In this document: positions 25,033 through 32,913 of the stretch, in pieces | How the letters are laid out: every line of letters begins with the position of its first letter | Position numbering within the stretch: the first letter of the stretch is position 1 | Source: a virus | IMG/VR virus record: IMGVR_UViG_3300042907_001080 | Span: 217,659-281,658 of that record | Length of the DNA: 64,000 bases | Direction: 5' to 3' (one strand) | Translations under genes and position numbers: made by a program | Notes under the pieces: model-generated | Database searches by the model: none | What the model was told of the DNA's origin: nothing | Seen by the model: only the letters and a program-made list of their open reading frames with translations

Positions 25033-25630
25033 TGATAATATTGTAAAGTTTTTTGGCCGCAATGCTATGTGCTATTGGGCCGGGATGGTTATTGTCGGAC
25101 GCTAAATCTTCTGTATTCAAAATGTTATCACGTAACGCATTATTGATAAATTTGGGAATACTACCAAAGTATTCGCCAATGGTGACATCAATTACTCGAT
25201 CTATCAACATCTCCGGTTTCGGTGGAGCCCAAAAAGGATAATAACGGAGTCCTAAACTATTAATATATAATTCTGCATGATTAATATAGATACCTGACCT
25301 AACATTGTTGTCGTAATTAGAATGAACCTCAGACCATTTCTTAAACAATTCGTCGTCCTGCCACGGTCCTATTTTTTTGTTCTTTTCTACTATATTAAAA
25401 ATTACATCTCTATGAGAATAGGTCCAACCCACTACAACCAAGTCATCTTTCTTAAACCTAAACGACAAGATACGGGATAGTATCTCTAGATTACTACTAC
25501 CCGGATCTCCGTTATTAATAGTTGTTCTGCCAGTTAATTTTCCTAACACTGCCGGCCATGATTGACTAGACGGATCATCTAATGCTAATCCAAGGGTAAA
25601 TGAACAACCGAATGTTATAAGTCTTGACAT
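25022..25630 (-). CDS. SGNH/GDSL hydrolase-like protein
   Basis: 202 residues from MSRLITFGCSFTLGLALDD, where FGCSFT is the block I serine motif (GDSx variant). GDPGSSNLEI resembles block II-III with Gly and Asn, and DNNHPGPIAHSIAAKKLY near the C-terminus has the DxxH block V. This suggests an esterase or acyl-transfer enzyme on carbohydrates or lipids. A start four codons upstream is possible. Similar proteins appear in phage carbohydrate-modification clusters. Coupled to the PP-loop gene by overlap. Confidence 0.65.
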   Translation of the reverse strand: MSRLITFGCSFTLGLALDDPSSQSWPAVLGKLTGRTTINNGDPGSSNLEILSRILSFRFKKDDLVVVGWTYSHRDVIFNIVEKNKKIGPWQDDELFKKWSEVHSNYDNNVRSGIYINHAELYINSLGLRYYPFWAPPKPEMLIDRVIDVTIGEYFGSIPKFINNALRDNILNTEDLASDNNHPGPIAHSIAAKKLYNIINAK

Positions 25631-26328
25631 GATATTGCCCATTGTCTTTCTTTACACCAAAAGCATTCGTTACAAACTGGAACGTATTGACCCGGTATAT
25701 AGTTTTTATAATCAATGCCTACTATCTCGCCTTCACAACTGCGGGTAATTTCAAACAGATCCGTGAGGCCAAGCTCACTATACATTTTAACAATTTCTGA
25801 CTTGTCTGTGAAGCGGAATGGATGATAAACCATAAAGCCCATGTGTTCCATTTCTGCCAAATGCTTGTTGTCCTCTGTAGGGTCAATGTCACGTTCACTC
25901 ATACCATTGAATTGTGCTAATCTTGGGTTACGGGTTACTCCGTTGTAAAACGCATCTATGTTATATTTCTTACAAATATACTCTGCGTAAGCTCTTGCTT
26001 GAATGTTGTCACCGCTCACTTGCTTACCATACTCGTCGGTTAAGTTTGGTCCTACATTGCCGTACTCTAAATCGGGCGCAATAAAGTTAATATGCCGTTT
26101 AAATGTTGTATGATAGAAATTTTGAAATAACCATTTACACACAGTATCTGCATTGTCTTGTTGCCAAGGTTTGGTTTTCCAGCAACGTATATGATTAATG
26201 ATATGTATAGTTATATTATGTTCTTTGGCTTTTTGGCAAACCATATAGGCAAGTAATGCGCTATCGGCACCGCCACTAACGGCAATGGCAATGTTTTTCC
26301 ATTTTGGATTGAAGGGTACCTTGAACAT
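25615..26328 (-). CDS. PP-loop ATPase, QueC-like
   Basis: 237 residues from MFKVPFNPKW. The PP-loop SGGADSALLAY is at residues 18-28, binding ATP pyrophosphate. TRNPRLAQF, FRFTDKSEIVKMY and FEITRSCEGE follow, and the end has VCNECFWCKERQWA, a cysteine set like QueC's zinc site. QueC converts CDG to preQ0; with the QueD-like gene at 3330 it may support deazaguanine synthesis. The sequence is distant from canonical QueC, so an asparagine-synthase-like or other AMP-forming ligase is possible. A leaderless-type late motif precedes the ATG by 5 nt. Confidence 0.65.
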   Translation of the reverse strand: MFKVPFNPKWKNIAIAVSGGADSALLAYMVCQKAKEHNITIHIINHIRCWKTKPWQQDNADTVCKWLFQNFYHTTFKRHINFIAPDLEYGNVGPNLTDEYGKQVSGDNIQARAYAEYICKKYNIDAFYNGVTRNPRLAQFNGMSERDIDPTEDNKHLAEMEHMGFMVYHPFRFTDKSEIVKMYSELGLTDLFEITRSCEGEIVGIDYKNYIPGQYVPVCNECFWCKERQWAISCQDL

Positions 26329-26333
26329 GGATA

Positions 26334-26341
26334 TATTTACA
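26334..26341 (-). promoter_or_regulatory. Late-type promoter motif GTAAATA, leaderless configuration
   Basis: On the minus strand TGTAAATA is followed by TATCC and the ATG at 26328: a five-base gap. It faces the plus-strand motif at 26357. Confidence 0.55.
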
Positions 26342-26356
26342 CGAGTTATACTAGCA

Positions 26357-26364
26357 CATAAATA
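26357..26364 (+). promoter_or_regulatory. Late-type promoter motif CATAAATA
   Basis: CATAAATA, TTTC, ATG (26369): a four-base gap. If translation uses the next ATG at 26384 instead, a short leader remains. Confidence 0.5.
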
Positions 26365-26383
26365 TTTCATGATTAACATAACC

Positions 26384-27037
26384 ATGTGGCAATGCCCAAA
26401 AGGACTAATAGAACAAGCATTATCAGAGTGCCCAATTGAAGGTAGTCGCACTGCCTTGAATACTCCAACCGGTGACTTCTTCTATGACAGTTGGCAAATC
26501 AAAGATGAGTTTAAAGGTACAGCGTGGGAAGAACTACTATCTACTTTACCTTACACAATTGGAGAAGCTCGTGTTATTACACTTGATCCCAATCAAAGTT
26601 ACATGTCCCACGCTGACATTGATAATCGTTGGCATTTAAACTTGTCGGGCGAGCAGTCATATTTGATAGATTTAGATAATCAAAAAATGTATAAACAACG
26701 TGTAGACAATCATTGGTGTTATATGTTTGCTAATAAAATACATACTGCTAGTAATTACGGTAGTGTACCACGTAAACAACTTGTAGTTCGCGAACCGTTA
26801 AAACGTAGCCACCACAAAAATTTAATCAACGTTGAAATTACTCCAGCATACGAACAGTTTGACTATCGTTATCAGTTTGACAATATTATTAGCCCGTGGC
26901 TGAATCGTAAGAATCAAGAAGGCGTTCTTGACAACTTTGTTTACAAAGATACGGTTGTATCCTTTAGTATAGCAGAAGATGTCCAAGGACAACTTGACGC
27001 AATTATTTCTAATAAGTTTAAAGTTATCTATGTTTAA
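26384..27037 (+). CDS. 2-oxoglutarate/Fe(II) oxygenase-like protein (AspH-like)
   Basis: 217 residues from MWQCPKGLI; an in-frame ATG at 26369 (MINITMWQC) is an alternative start suggested by the promoter spacing. Lig­ands H76-A-D78 (YMSHADIDN) and H120 (FANKIHTASNYG), then R-containing strand RKQLVVRE, fit the aspartyl/asparaginyl hydroxylase-type cupin. The second half may be helical (EQFDYRYQFDNII). Followed with 8-bp overlap by a short dehydrogenase. Confidence 0.68.
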   Translation: MWQCPKGLIEQALSECPIEGSRTALNTPTGDFFYDSWQIKDEFKGTAWEELLSTLPYTIGEARVITLDPNQSYMSHADIDNRWHLNLSGEQSYLIDLDNQKMYKQRVDNHWCYMFANKIHTASNYGSVPRKQLVVREPLKRSHHKNLINVEITPAYEQFDYRYQFDNIISPWLNRKNQEGVLDNFVYKDTVVSFSIAEDVQGQLDAIISNKFKVIYV

Positions 27038-27476
27038 AGTTGGAATTACTGGAACTACTCGCGGCCTCGGCCAAGCACTACATGACCACTTTGTCAATAA
27101 GGGCTATCATGTAACGGCCTTTAATAGAGGATCAGACATGAGTGCCGCGGTTGGATGTGATTTGTTTATCAACAATGCCTACGGCATACAAATGGATATA
27201 CTTAACCAACTTTATGCGAGTGTTGGCAAGATGATTGTCATGGGCAGTATAGTTACAGATTTTCCCGATGTAGAAATGCCAGACTACACCGCACAAAAAA
27301 CAAAATTAGAAGAACGTGTGTTAGAGCTTAACCTTCCTAACATATTGTTATTAAAGCTATCTAGCACTGCTTACAACGATTCGCAAGTTGTAATTGACGC
27401 TATTGAGTATTGGCTAGCAAACCCGTTGGTTAATATTATATCTTTTAGAGCAATAGGCGGTCCAAATCGTGGATAA
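27030..27476 (+). CDS. Short-chain dehydrogenase-like protein, short form
   Basis: 148 residues from MFKVGITGTTRGLGQALHDH, an SDR nucleotide-binding TGxxxGxG turn at residues 8-14. LFINNAYG corresponds to the NNAG strand. MIVMGSIVTDFPDVEMPDYT-AQK has the Ser and YxxxK-like (YTAQK) catalytic residues. At 148 residues it is shorter than classic SDRs (about 250), lacking much of the C-terminal substrate domain. The next gene, a paralogue, starts with GTG before its stop. Confidence 0.72.
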   Translation: MFKVGITGTTRGLGQALHDHFVNKGYHVTAFNRGSDMSAAVGCDLFINNAYGIQMDILNQLYASVGKMIVMGSIVTDFPDVEMPDYTAQKTKLEERVLELNLPNILLLKLSSTAYNDSQVVIDAIEYWLANPLVNIISFRAIGGPNRG

Positions 27477-28068
27477 AAAAATTATTGTAACCGGTCACAC
27501 AAGCGGTGTTGGTAAAGCAATTTACGACAAGTTTAAAGAAATAAGTTGTAGAGAAATTGTGGGAATGAGCCGTAGCAATGGATATGATATAGATAAAGAC
27601 TTTGATAAGATTGTAGAAGAATCTACAGGCTGTGAACTGTTTATTAATAATGCTTACAGAGACAGTCAGCAATTAAAATTAGTTGAAGCACTTAAAGACA
27701 AAGTAGACATGATGGTTGTTATGGGCAGTGTTAGTAGATTCTATCCAGAACTTATTCCTACACAGTATGTACACGATAAACAAGCACTAGCGGAAGCCTG
27801 TAGACTTATTAGTTTAAATCCCAACGGTATTCCACTGCTACATTTAGATTTAGGATTTATAGAAGGTACAACAGTAGAAGAAAACGACCCAACAGCCTTT
27901 GTTAGTGACTACACTACGTCCAAGGCCGACATTGTTGATACAATTATCTTCTGGGCACAAAAGCCCTCTATTAGACAGATCGAGTTTAGATGGAAACTAA
28001 CTCCGCAGGTCATGTCTGAATTAAAAAGAATTAATCCCGATTTAGATCCATCTAGGATAACGTTCTAG
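27469..28068 (+). CDS. Short-chain dehydrogenase-like protein, long form (GTG start)
   Basis: 199 residues from a GTG codon that overlaps the previous stop. KKIIVTGHTSGVGKAIYDKF is the SDR turn, LFINNAYRDSQQ parallels the neighbour, VMGSVSRFYPEL and YVHDKQALAEAC (Tyr-xxx-Lys) supply the catalytic set. The two tandem genes probably arose by duplication. The 3' end overlaps the convergent gene by 27 bp. Confidence 0.72.
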   Translation: MDKKIIVTGHTSGVGKAIYDKFKEISCREIVGMSRSNGYDIDKDFDKIVEESTGCELFINNAYRDSQQLKLVEALKDKVDMMVVMGSVSRFYPELIPTQYVHDKQALAEACRLISLNPNGIPLLHLDLGFIEGTTVEENDPTAFVSDYTTSKADIVDTIIFWAQKPSIRQIEFRWKLTPQVMSELKRINPDLDPSRITF

Positions 28069-28599
28069 ATTCTCTAAAAATCTATCTCCGTATATTTTCC
28101 ACACAGTTTGATCTGTGTACCTGTAATGAACTTCTTTAACACGTTCCACTATGCCTATCTTTTCTAATGTGGGAAAATAATATCTGTGTACTAGCCTTTG
28201 ACTCGCTACCTTGCTGTCATTAGATGTGGCATATATGTTTTCTTCTCCGACCCATGCTATACAGGCAGGTAATAAAAATTGGTCAGTTAGATTTTGATGT
28301 TCTGCAATTAGACGTTGGGGAGTTATTAATCCACCGTGTGGTCTTGCCGCACCAAACGTGCAGGTACGTGCTAACACCCTATAACTATCAGGCCCCATGA
28401 CATCATCAAATGAGTGAGCTACTACACTACCGATGGCTTTATTGTCCTGATACAGTATCCATGCTTTCCAGGATTTTTCATTGTGAAAACAATCTATCAT
28501 GGATTTTTGACTGGAATTGTTTTCGAACCCTTTTTCTTTTGCTTCTTTATAAAACTCGGAAAGATCTAGATCAGAAGACCAATCTACAATATTATACAT
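28042..28599 (-). CDS. Possible GNAT-fold acyltransferase-like protein
   Basis: 185 residues from MYNIVDWSSDLDLSEFY; the upstream in-frame start would run into the previous gene. The strands KAWILYQDNKAIGSVVAHSF resemble the central beta strands of GNAT acetyltransferases, but the acetyl-CoA loop (Q/RxxGxG/A) is not clear (TCTFGAARPHGG). C-terminal half is ordered (EKIGIVERVKEVHYRYTD). Function unproven; it forms a minus-strand pair with the kinase-like gene. Confidence 0.45.
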   Translation of the reverse strand: MYNIVDWSSDLDLSEFYKEAKEKGFENNSSQKSMIDCFHNEKSWKAWILYQDNKAIGSVVAHSFDDVMGPDSYRVLARTCTFGAARPHGGLITPQRLIAEHQNLTDQFLLPACIAWVGEENIYATSNDSKVASQRLVHRYYFPTLEKIGIVERVKEVHYRYTDQTVWKIYGDRFLENLERYPRWI

Positions 28600-29287
28600 A
28601 AAGTTTTTTACACTCGTCCATAAAATCAGAAGGGAAGTTTGTTTTAAAACTTTCAAATGCTAACAGTTGTATGTCTTTAAAGGGAGTCGGCTTATCCACG
28701 TCTATTCCCATAGCAGACATTTTAGGAAATAGATCTGCTTGCCTATCTTCACTGATATGGCTCATTACGCTACGTAAACTAATAGCAGGATCGTGATCAC
28801 GATAACAGAAAAAATAATTGATACTTTTAAGTTGACCGTTGACAACAAAATAACTACTGGGATGTAGACTGTATTTGTAGATACCTAATGCTTTGTGTGC
28901 TTTAAATATTTCTAACATCTGTTCTCGCCAATTGGGCAGTACACTATCGTAGTCTTGTTTAATAGGATCAGATTGTTGCCAAAAGTCATCACCATCTATT
29001 TCAAGATAGAGTTTTCTTTTTTCTAAATCTATATTAATAATGTTGGGAACTAGGTGCGGAAATATATTACGCATTTGAGTAATAAAATTTACTTCGCGCA
29101 ACCATTTTTCATTCATTAGACTAGGGTCTACTACTTGATTCTGACCTTTATGATAATCAGTATCGTTGTGGTACCATTGACAAAATGTTTTTTTATCTTT
29201 GCTAATTAAGCTGGTATAAATTAGGTTATTTCGGCAAAGGCCTTTTCCTGGAACATCGTTATAATAGTATTCATATTCTGCAGTCAT
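28592..29287 (-). CDS. Phage protein, possible degenerate kinase-like fold, paralogue of 17303-18007
   Basis: 231 residues. Segments NEKWLREVNFITQM, HLVPNIINIDLEKRKLYLEI, MLEIFKAHKALGIYKYSLHP and QLKSINYFFCY line up with the protein at 17303. The pattern 'helix - Leu-Gly-Ile-Tyr-Lys - His - strand' resembles the catalytic loop area of kinase-like folds without conserved Asp. A leaderless-type motif (TAAGTA, five bases, ATG) lies upstream, in a 27-bp divergent region. Confidence 0.5.
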   Translation of the reverse strand: MTAEYEYYYNDVPGKGLCRNNLIYTSLISKDKKTFCQWYHNDTDYHKGQNQVVDPSLMNEKWLREVNFITQMRNIFPHLVPNIINIDLEKRKLYLEIDGDDFWQQSDPIKQDYDSVLPNWREQMLEIFKAHKALGIYKYSLHPSSYFVVNGQLKSINYFFCYRDHDPAISLRSVMSHISEDRQADLFPKMSAMGIDVDKPTPFKDIQLLAFESFKTNFPSDFMDECKKLYV

Positions 29288-29314
29288 ACAAATACTTATC
29301 AGCTAAGTATTAAC
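29288..29314. promoter_or_regulatory. Compact palindromic divergent promoter
   Basis: The 27 bp between the two start codons contain AATACTTA-TCAGC-TAAGTATT, an exact 8-bp inverted repeat. Each arm carries TAAGTA five bases before an ATG (29287 on the minus, 29315 on the plus strand). Both predicted transcripts would begin at the start codon. Confidence 0.6.
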
Positions 29315-30130
29315 ATGATTAGAGGAATTGGCGGCAAGCCTTACATTAATTTAGATCCATTTTTGGATGTAAAAGGGTTTACAGAGTTACATCCAGAAAT
29401 CTGTAAAGGTTTTGCTTTAGCAAGGGATTATGCCAAAGAAGGCACATGGATGGCTCCAGGCTTTGATCAAAGTCGAGGCAGTTATCAGTGGAACTGGAAA
29501 CCGATATACAAAGCACATGAAGAATATCTTGCCTTGTCGAATGATCATCCCATTAAAATTCAAGGTCAAGAAATATATCCTACAGATTTTAAAGACTACA
29601 AACAACGCAATTTATTCACACGTTATCTTAAAAGTGTATTAGGTGCTAACGATCCTTATACCTATTATTTTCTATGGAACGAAGGCGACTGGAATGAACG
29701 CAATGCTGAAAGACAAAAGACTGAGGAAAGCAACTTCTTTCCCGGTGTTGTTCAGTGGGTAGAAAATCTACAAGAACAAGGTATAATAGATCGCATAGGG
29801 CGTGTTATATTTTTTCTTTGCGATCATAACGGCAAAGCATTTGAACATCGAGACCTAGATGCTAAAAACGGTGTGTTTGAAAATGATTACTATACTCCGC
29901 ATAATAACGAATTCATACATATAAGATATCGCACCAAGCGAGGTTTCTATATATGGGATCCCGACACACAAGACAAACACTATATTAATAGCCATGCTGC
30001 TATGTGGAACGATCAAGACTGGCACGGTGGGGAATCTAGCCTAGAACAAGAATACGGACTTAGAATTGACTGTAAGTTTACACAAGAATTCCGTAAACAA
30101 ATTGGAATAGATCATTTAGAGAATTATTAA
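29315..30130 (+). CDS. 2-oxoglutarate/Fe(II) oxygenase-like protein
   Basis: 271 residues. FEHRDLDAKNG (H178-R-D180) with FIHIRYRTKRGFYIWDPDTQ and INSHAAMWNDQDWHGGES (H227 or H237 as distal ligand) and the strand YGLRIDCKFTQEF form a cupin-type 2-oxoglutarate-dependent oxygenase pattern. The N-terminal half is a specific domain (PFLDVKGFTELHPEICKGF) with no match that I recognise. It precedes a twitch radical SAM gene with a stop/start overlap (TAATG). Confidence 0.62.
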   Translation: MIRGIGGKPYINLDPFLDVKGFTELHPEICKGFALARDYAKEGTWMAPGFDQSRGSYQWNWKPIYKAHEEYLALSNDHPIKIQGQEIYPTDFKDYKQRNLFTRYLKSVLGANDPYTYYFLWNEGDWNERNAERQKTEESNFFPGVVQWVENLQEQGIIDRIGRVIFFLCDHNGKAFEHRDLDAKNGVFENDYYTPHNNEFIHIRYRTKRGFYIWDPDTQDKHYINSHAAMWNDQDWHGGESSLEQEYGLRIDCKFTQEFRKQIGIDHLENY

Positions 30131-31284
30131 TGTCTAATACATATTGCCCACTAGCCTGGATTGGCAGAAACATTTTACCTACTAGCATTCAACCTTGTTG
30201 TGAATGGTACGGTATTGGAGACCCGGTTGACAGTGCAGAAAATATCGGACATAGTCCTGTATTTTTAAATGCTCGAGAAAAAATGAGTAAAGGAGAAAAA
30301 GTAGCCGGTTGTAAACAATGTTACTTAGCAGAAGAATCTGGTATTAAATCTAGACGGCTACAGGCATTGGAACAATATGGGGTTGTAGATACTGTTGAAA
30401 GTAGAGTATTAGATGTTAGTTTTGACAATATATGTAACTTAAAATGTAGAGGATGTGCTTCGTCGAGCAGTCATCTTTGGTTTTCAGATGAAAAAGAAAT
30501 ATACAGTCACACTATTTTTGGTTCAAAATATGTTGAAAATAATACTAATATAGATATTTCAGGATTGGAGTATGTCGGAGTTAGTGGAGGCGAACCGTTT
30601 TTAAGTAAAAAGTTTAACTCGTTTGCGGAAAAACTATTATCGACACAAACGGCAAAAAATATATGTTTAACAATTAATACTAATGCAACTGTTAAACCTT
30701 CTCCTGCGGTATATGATCTAATTTTAACATGTAAAAATTTAAGTTTACAATTTAGCATAGACGGTATTGGGCACTTAAATTCTTATTTTAGAAGTGGCGC
30801 AACGTTTGAAGAATGTGAGAAAAATTTAAATTTCTTTAGAAATCTAAAGACTCTAAGACAAGAAAAATCTACAAGTTTGGTCATACATACTACTGTTAGT
30901 TTATACAATGTAAATCTTCTTAAAGATATGGAAGACTACTTTCAAACAAATTATCCCGAATATGCGCTTACACATAGAAACTTATATTGGCCACCTCAAC
31001 TATCAATTAGAAATCTTCCCCAACCGTATAAAGAAATTTTAATTCCGATTGTTGAAAATTTTGGGGATAACTATAAAGATGTTTTATACGAATTAATATT
31101 AAATGAGCAGGATTATTTTAACCATTTTTTAAATTTTCATGTCAAGTTAGATTTATTAAGAAAAGAAAGTTTAAAAGATAGTAATCCATTGTTATCTGAA
31201 TTTATAAAAAACTATCCTAGAGAATTAATAGATAGTAAAATCTTTTTTATTGAGCAAATGGATAAACTAAAATGCGGCACATAG
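30130..31284 (+). CDS. Twitch-domain radical SAM protein 8
   Basis: 384 residues. Twitch N-terminus (TYCPLAWIGRNILP, QPCCEWYGIG, GCKQCYLAEESG), then CNLKCRGCASS near residue 102, VGVSGGEPFLSKKF, LTINTNATVKPS, LQFSIDGIGHLNSYFRSG. The C-terminal half is helical. Very similar in order to 31759 and 39937, with which it shares FDNICN and SxDGxGHxNxYxRSG, so these three are paralogues. AT-rich codon use. Confidence 0.87.
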   Translation: MSNTYCPLAWIGRNILPTSIQPCCEWYGIGDPVDSAENIGHSPVFLNAREKMSKGEKVAGCKQCYLAEESGIKSRRLQALEQYGVVDTVESRVLDVSFDNICNLKCRGCASSSSHLWFSDEKEIYSHTIFGSKYVENNTNIDISGLEYVGVSGGEPFLSKKFNSFAEKLLSTQTAKNICLTINTNATVKPSPAVYDLILTCKNLSLQFSIDGIGHLNSYFRSGATFEECEKNLNFFRNLKTLRQEKSTSLVIHTTVSLYNVNLLKDMEDYFQTNYPEYALTHRNLYWPPQLSIRNLPQPYKEILIPIVENFGDNYKDVLYELILNEQDYFNHFLNFHVKLDLLRKESLKDSNPLLSEFIKNYPRELIDSKIFFIEQMDKLKCGT

Positions 31285-31769
31285 GTAATTACAAACATTG
31301 GGTAAATCCGCTATGGGAACACTTGGTGTTAACTAGGACAGGACAGGCAAGGCCCCGCGACTGGCCGGCATCAACTGCGGTTGAAGCAACTGAATACAAA
31401 ACATATAAAGAAGCAGGCTATGATTTAAATGCAGTTAATTGGTGGGTCTATGAAGAACGCGATTTAAATATAGATATCTCTCCTCCTTGGACAACCGGTC
31501 AATTACACTGGTGGATCACTAAACTATTACCAGGGCAATACATGCCCATGCACACCGATCCTCATACACATGATACTAATTGTTCTCGTTATTGGATCCC
31601 GTTGCAGGATTATCATCCCGGACACATATTTGTATACAAGGATGAAATGATTACTAATTACAAAAAAGGTGATGTATATGCTTACACTAGTTCTACAGAT
31701 TTACATGGCGCAGCAAATATAGGTCATATACCTCGACTTGTTTTACAAATTACAGAATATGATATCTAA
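31272..31769 (+). CDS. 2-oxoglutarate/Fe(II) oxygenase-like protein C (MxxIGNC family)
   Basis: 165 residues, starting MRHIGNYKHWVNPLW. Ligands H94-T-D96 (MPMHTDPHTHD) and H145 (DLHGAANIG), core strands GHIFVYKDEMITNY and GDVYAYTSS. The start motif and size relate it to 17991 and 18617. It lies between two twitch radical SAM genes with overlaps at both ends, so the three are probably one functional unit. Confidence 0.7.
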   Translation: MRHIGNYKHWVNPLWEHLVLTRTGQARPRDWPASTAVEATEYKTYKEAGYDLNAVNWWVYEERDLNIDISPPWTTGQLHWWITKLLPGQYMPMHTDPHTHDTNCSRYWIPLQDYHPGHIFVYKDEMITNYKKGDVYAYTSSTDLHGAANIGHIPRLVLQITEYDI

Positions 31770-32913
31770 AACATACTGTGTGTATCCTTTTATAAGTTCT
31801 AGTCTGCAAGCAGATAACACAGTTCTGCCCTGCGGACAGTTTATGAAATCTACCTTGTTTCAAAATATTATTCCAATTAATGACGTAAGACAAGGTTCTG
31901 TAATGCAAGAAATGCGTAGAAAAATGTTAAACGGCGAACGAGTAGAAGGGTGCCAATGCTACGCCGAAGAAGAAATAGGCATTTCGTCAATGCGGCAAAG
32001 CGGCCTTAACAAATATGAATTTACTACTGACACCACAATAAAAAAATTAGAATTAGTTATGGATAACATCTGTAACATAAAATGCAGAAGTTGTGGATCA
32101 CCTAATAGTCATACCTGGCACGAGGATGAAATAAAAATTTATGGGGAATCTTTTTCTAAGAAAAAATACATTAAAAATACTCTATATAAAGATCTCGAGT
32201 TAGATAGCTTAGTTGAAATAGAAGTTCTTGGTGGCGAACCAATGTACAGTCCTGGAACTAAAGATTTTTTTAAACTATTAAAGAATAAAGGAATTTTAGA
32301 AAATCTTTCTATACAGCTAAGTACAAACGGAACTGTAGAACCAACTGACGCTGTATTAGACAGTTTATTAAGTTGTAAAGAGTTAAGTTTAAATATTAGT
32401 ATAGATGGGTTTGGACATTATAACAATTACATTAGAAGCGGTTCTAACTGGGATACAATAGAACAGAATTTAAAGTTTTACGATAATCTAATTGATTTAA
32501 GAAAAGATAAAAAAACATCAATGAATGTGCATACAGCAGTAAGCATTTATAATGTAAACCAGCTTGATTTATTAGATAATTACATTAAAGAATATTTTCC
32601 TAGATTTTCTAAAACATTTCAACTAGTACAATATCCAGTGTTTTTATCTATTAAAAATACTCCATTAGAATATAAAAAACTAGTCTCTAAATATATCAAT
32701 AACAATAGTATTACTGAGTATCTTAATTCAGAGGGCAATGACTATTTTCAACATTTTATAAACTATTCCCAACAACTTGATGAAATTAGATCTGAAGACA
32801 TGGCAGATTTTAATCCGCTGTTAAAACAATATATTGAAAAGTATACTTCTAAGGTAACTAGAGCAGAAAGTAAAGTTTTTTTAATAAAAGAATTCAAAAA
32901 ACTACAAAATTAA
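31759..32913 (+). CDS. Twitch-domain radical SAM protein 9
   Basis: 384 residues from MISKTYCVYPFISSSL. Twitch region (TVLPCGQF, EGCQCYAEEE), core CNIKCRSCGSP near residue 105, EIEVLGGEPMYSP, LSTNGTVEP and LNISIDGFGHYNNYIRSG. Close paralogue of 30130 with the FDNICN/MDNICN signature. It meets the convergent gene at 32910 with a 4-bp overlap. Confidence 0.86.
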   Translation: MISKTYCVYPFISSSLQADNTVLPCGQFMKSTLFQNIIPINDVRQGSVMQEMRRKMLNGERVEGCQCYAEEEIGISSMRQSGLNKYEFTTDTTIKKLELVMDNICNIKCRSCGSPNSHTWHEDEIKIYGESFSKKKYIKNTLYKDLELDSLVEIEVLGGEPMYSPGTKDFFKLLKNKGILENLSIQLSTNGTVEPTDAVLDSLLSCKELSLNISIDGFGHYNNYIRSGSNWDTIEQNLKFYDNLIDLRKDKKTSMNVHTAVSIYNVNQLDLLDNYIKEYFPRFSKTFQLVQYPVFLSIKNTPLEYKKLVSKYINNNSITEYLNSEGNDYFQHFINYSQQLDEIRSEDMADFNPLLKQYIEKYTSKVTRAESKVFLIKEFKKLQN

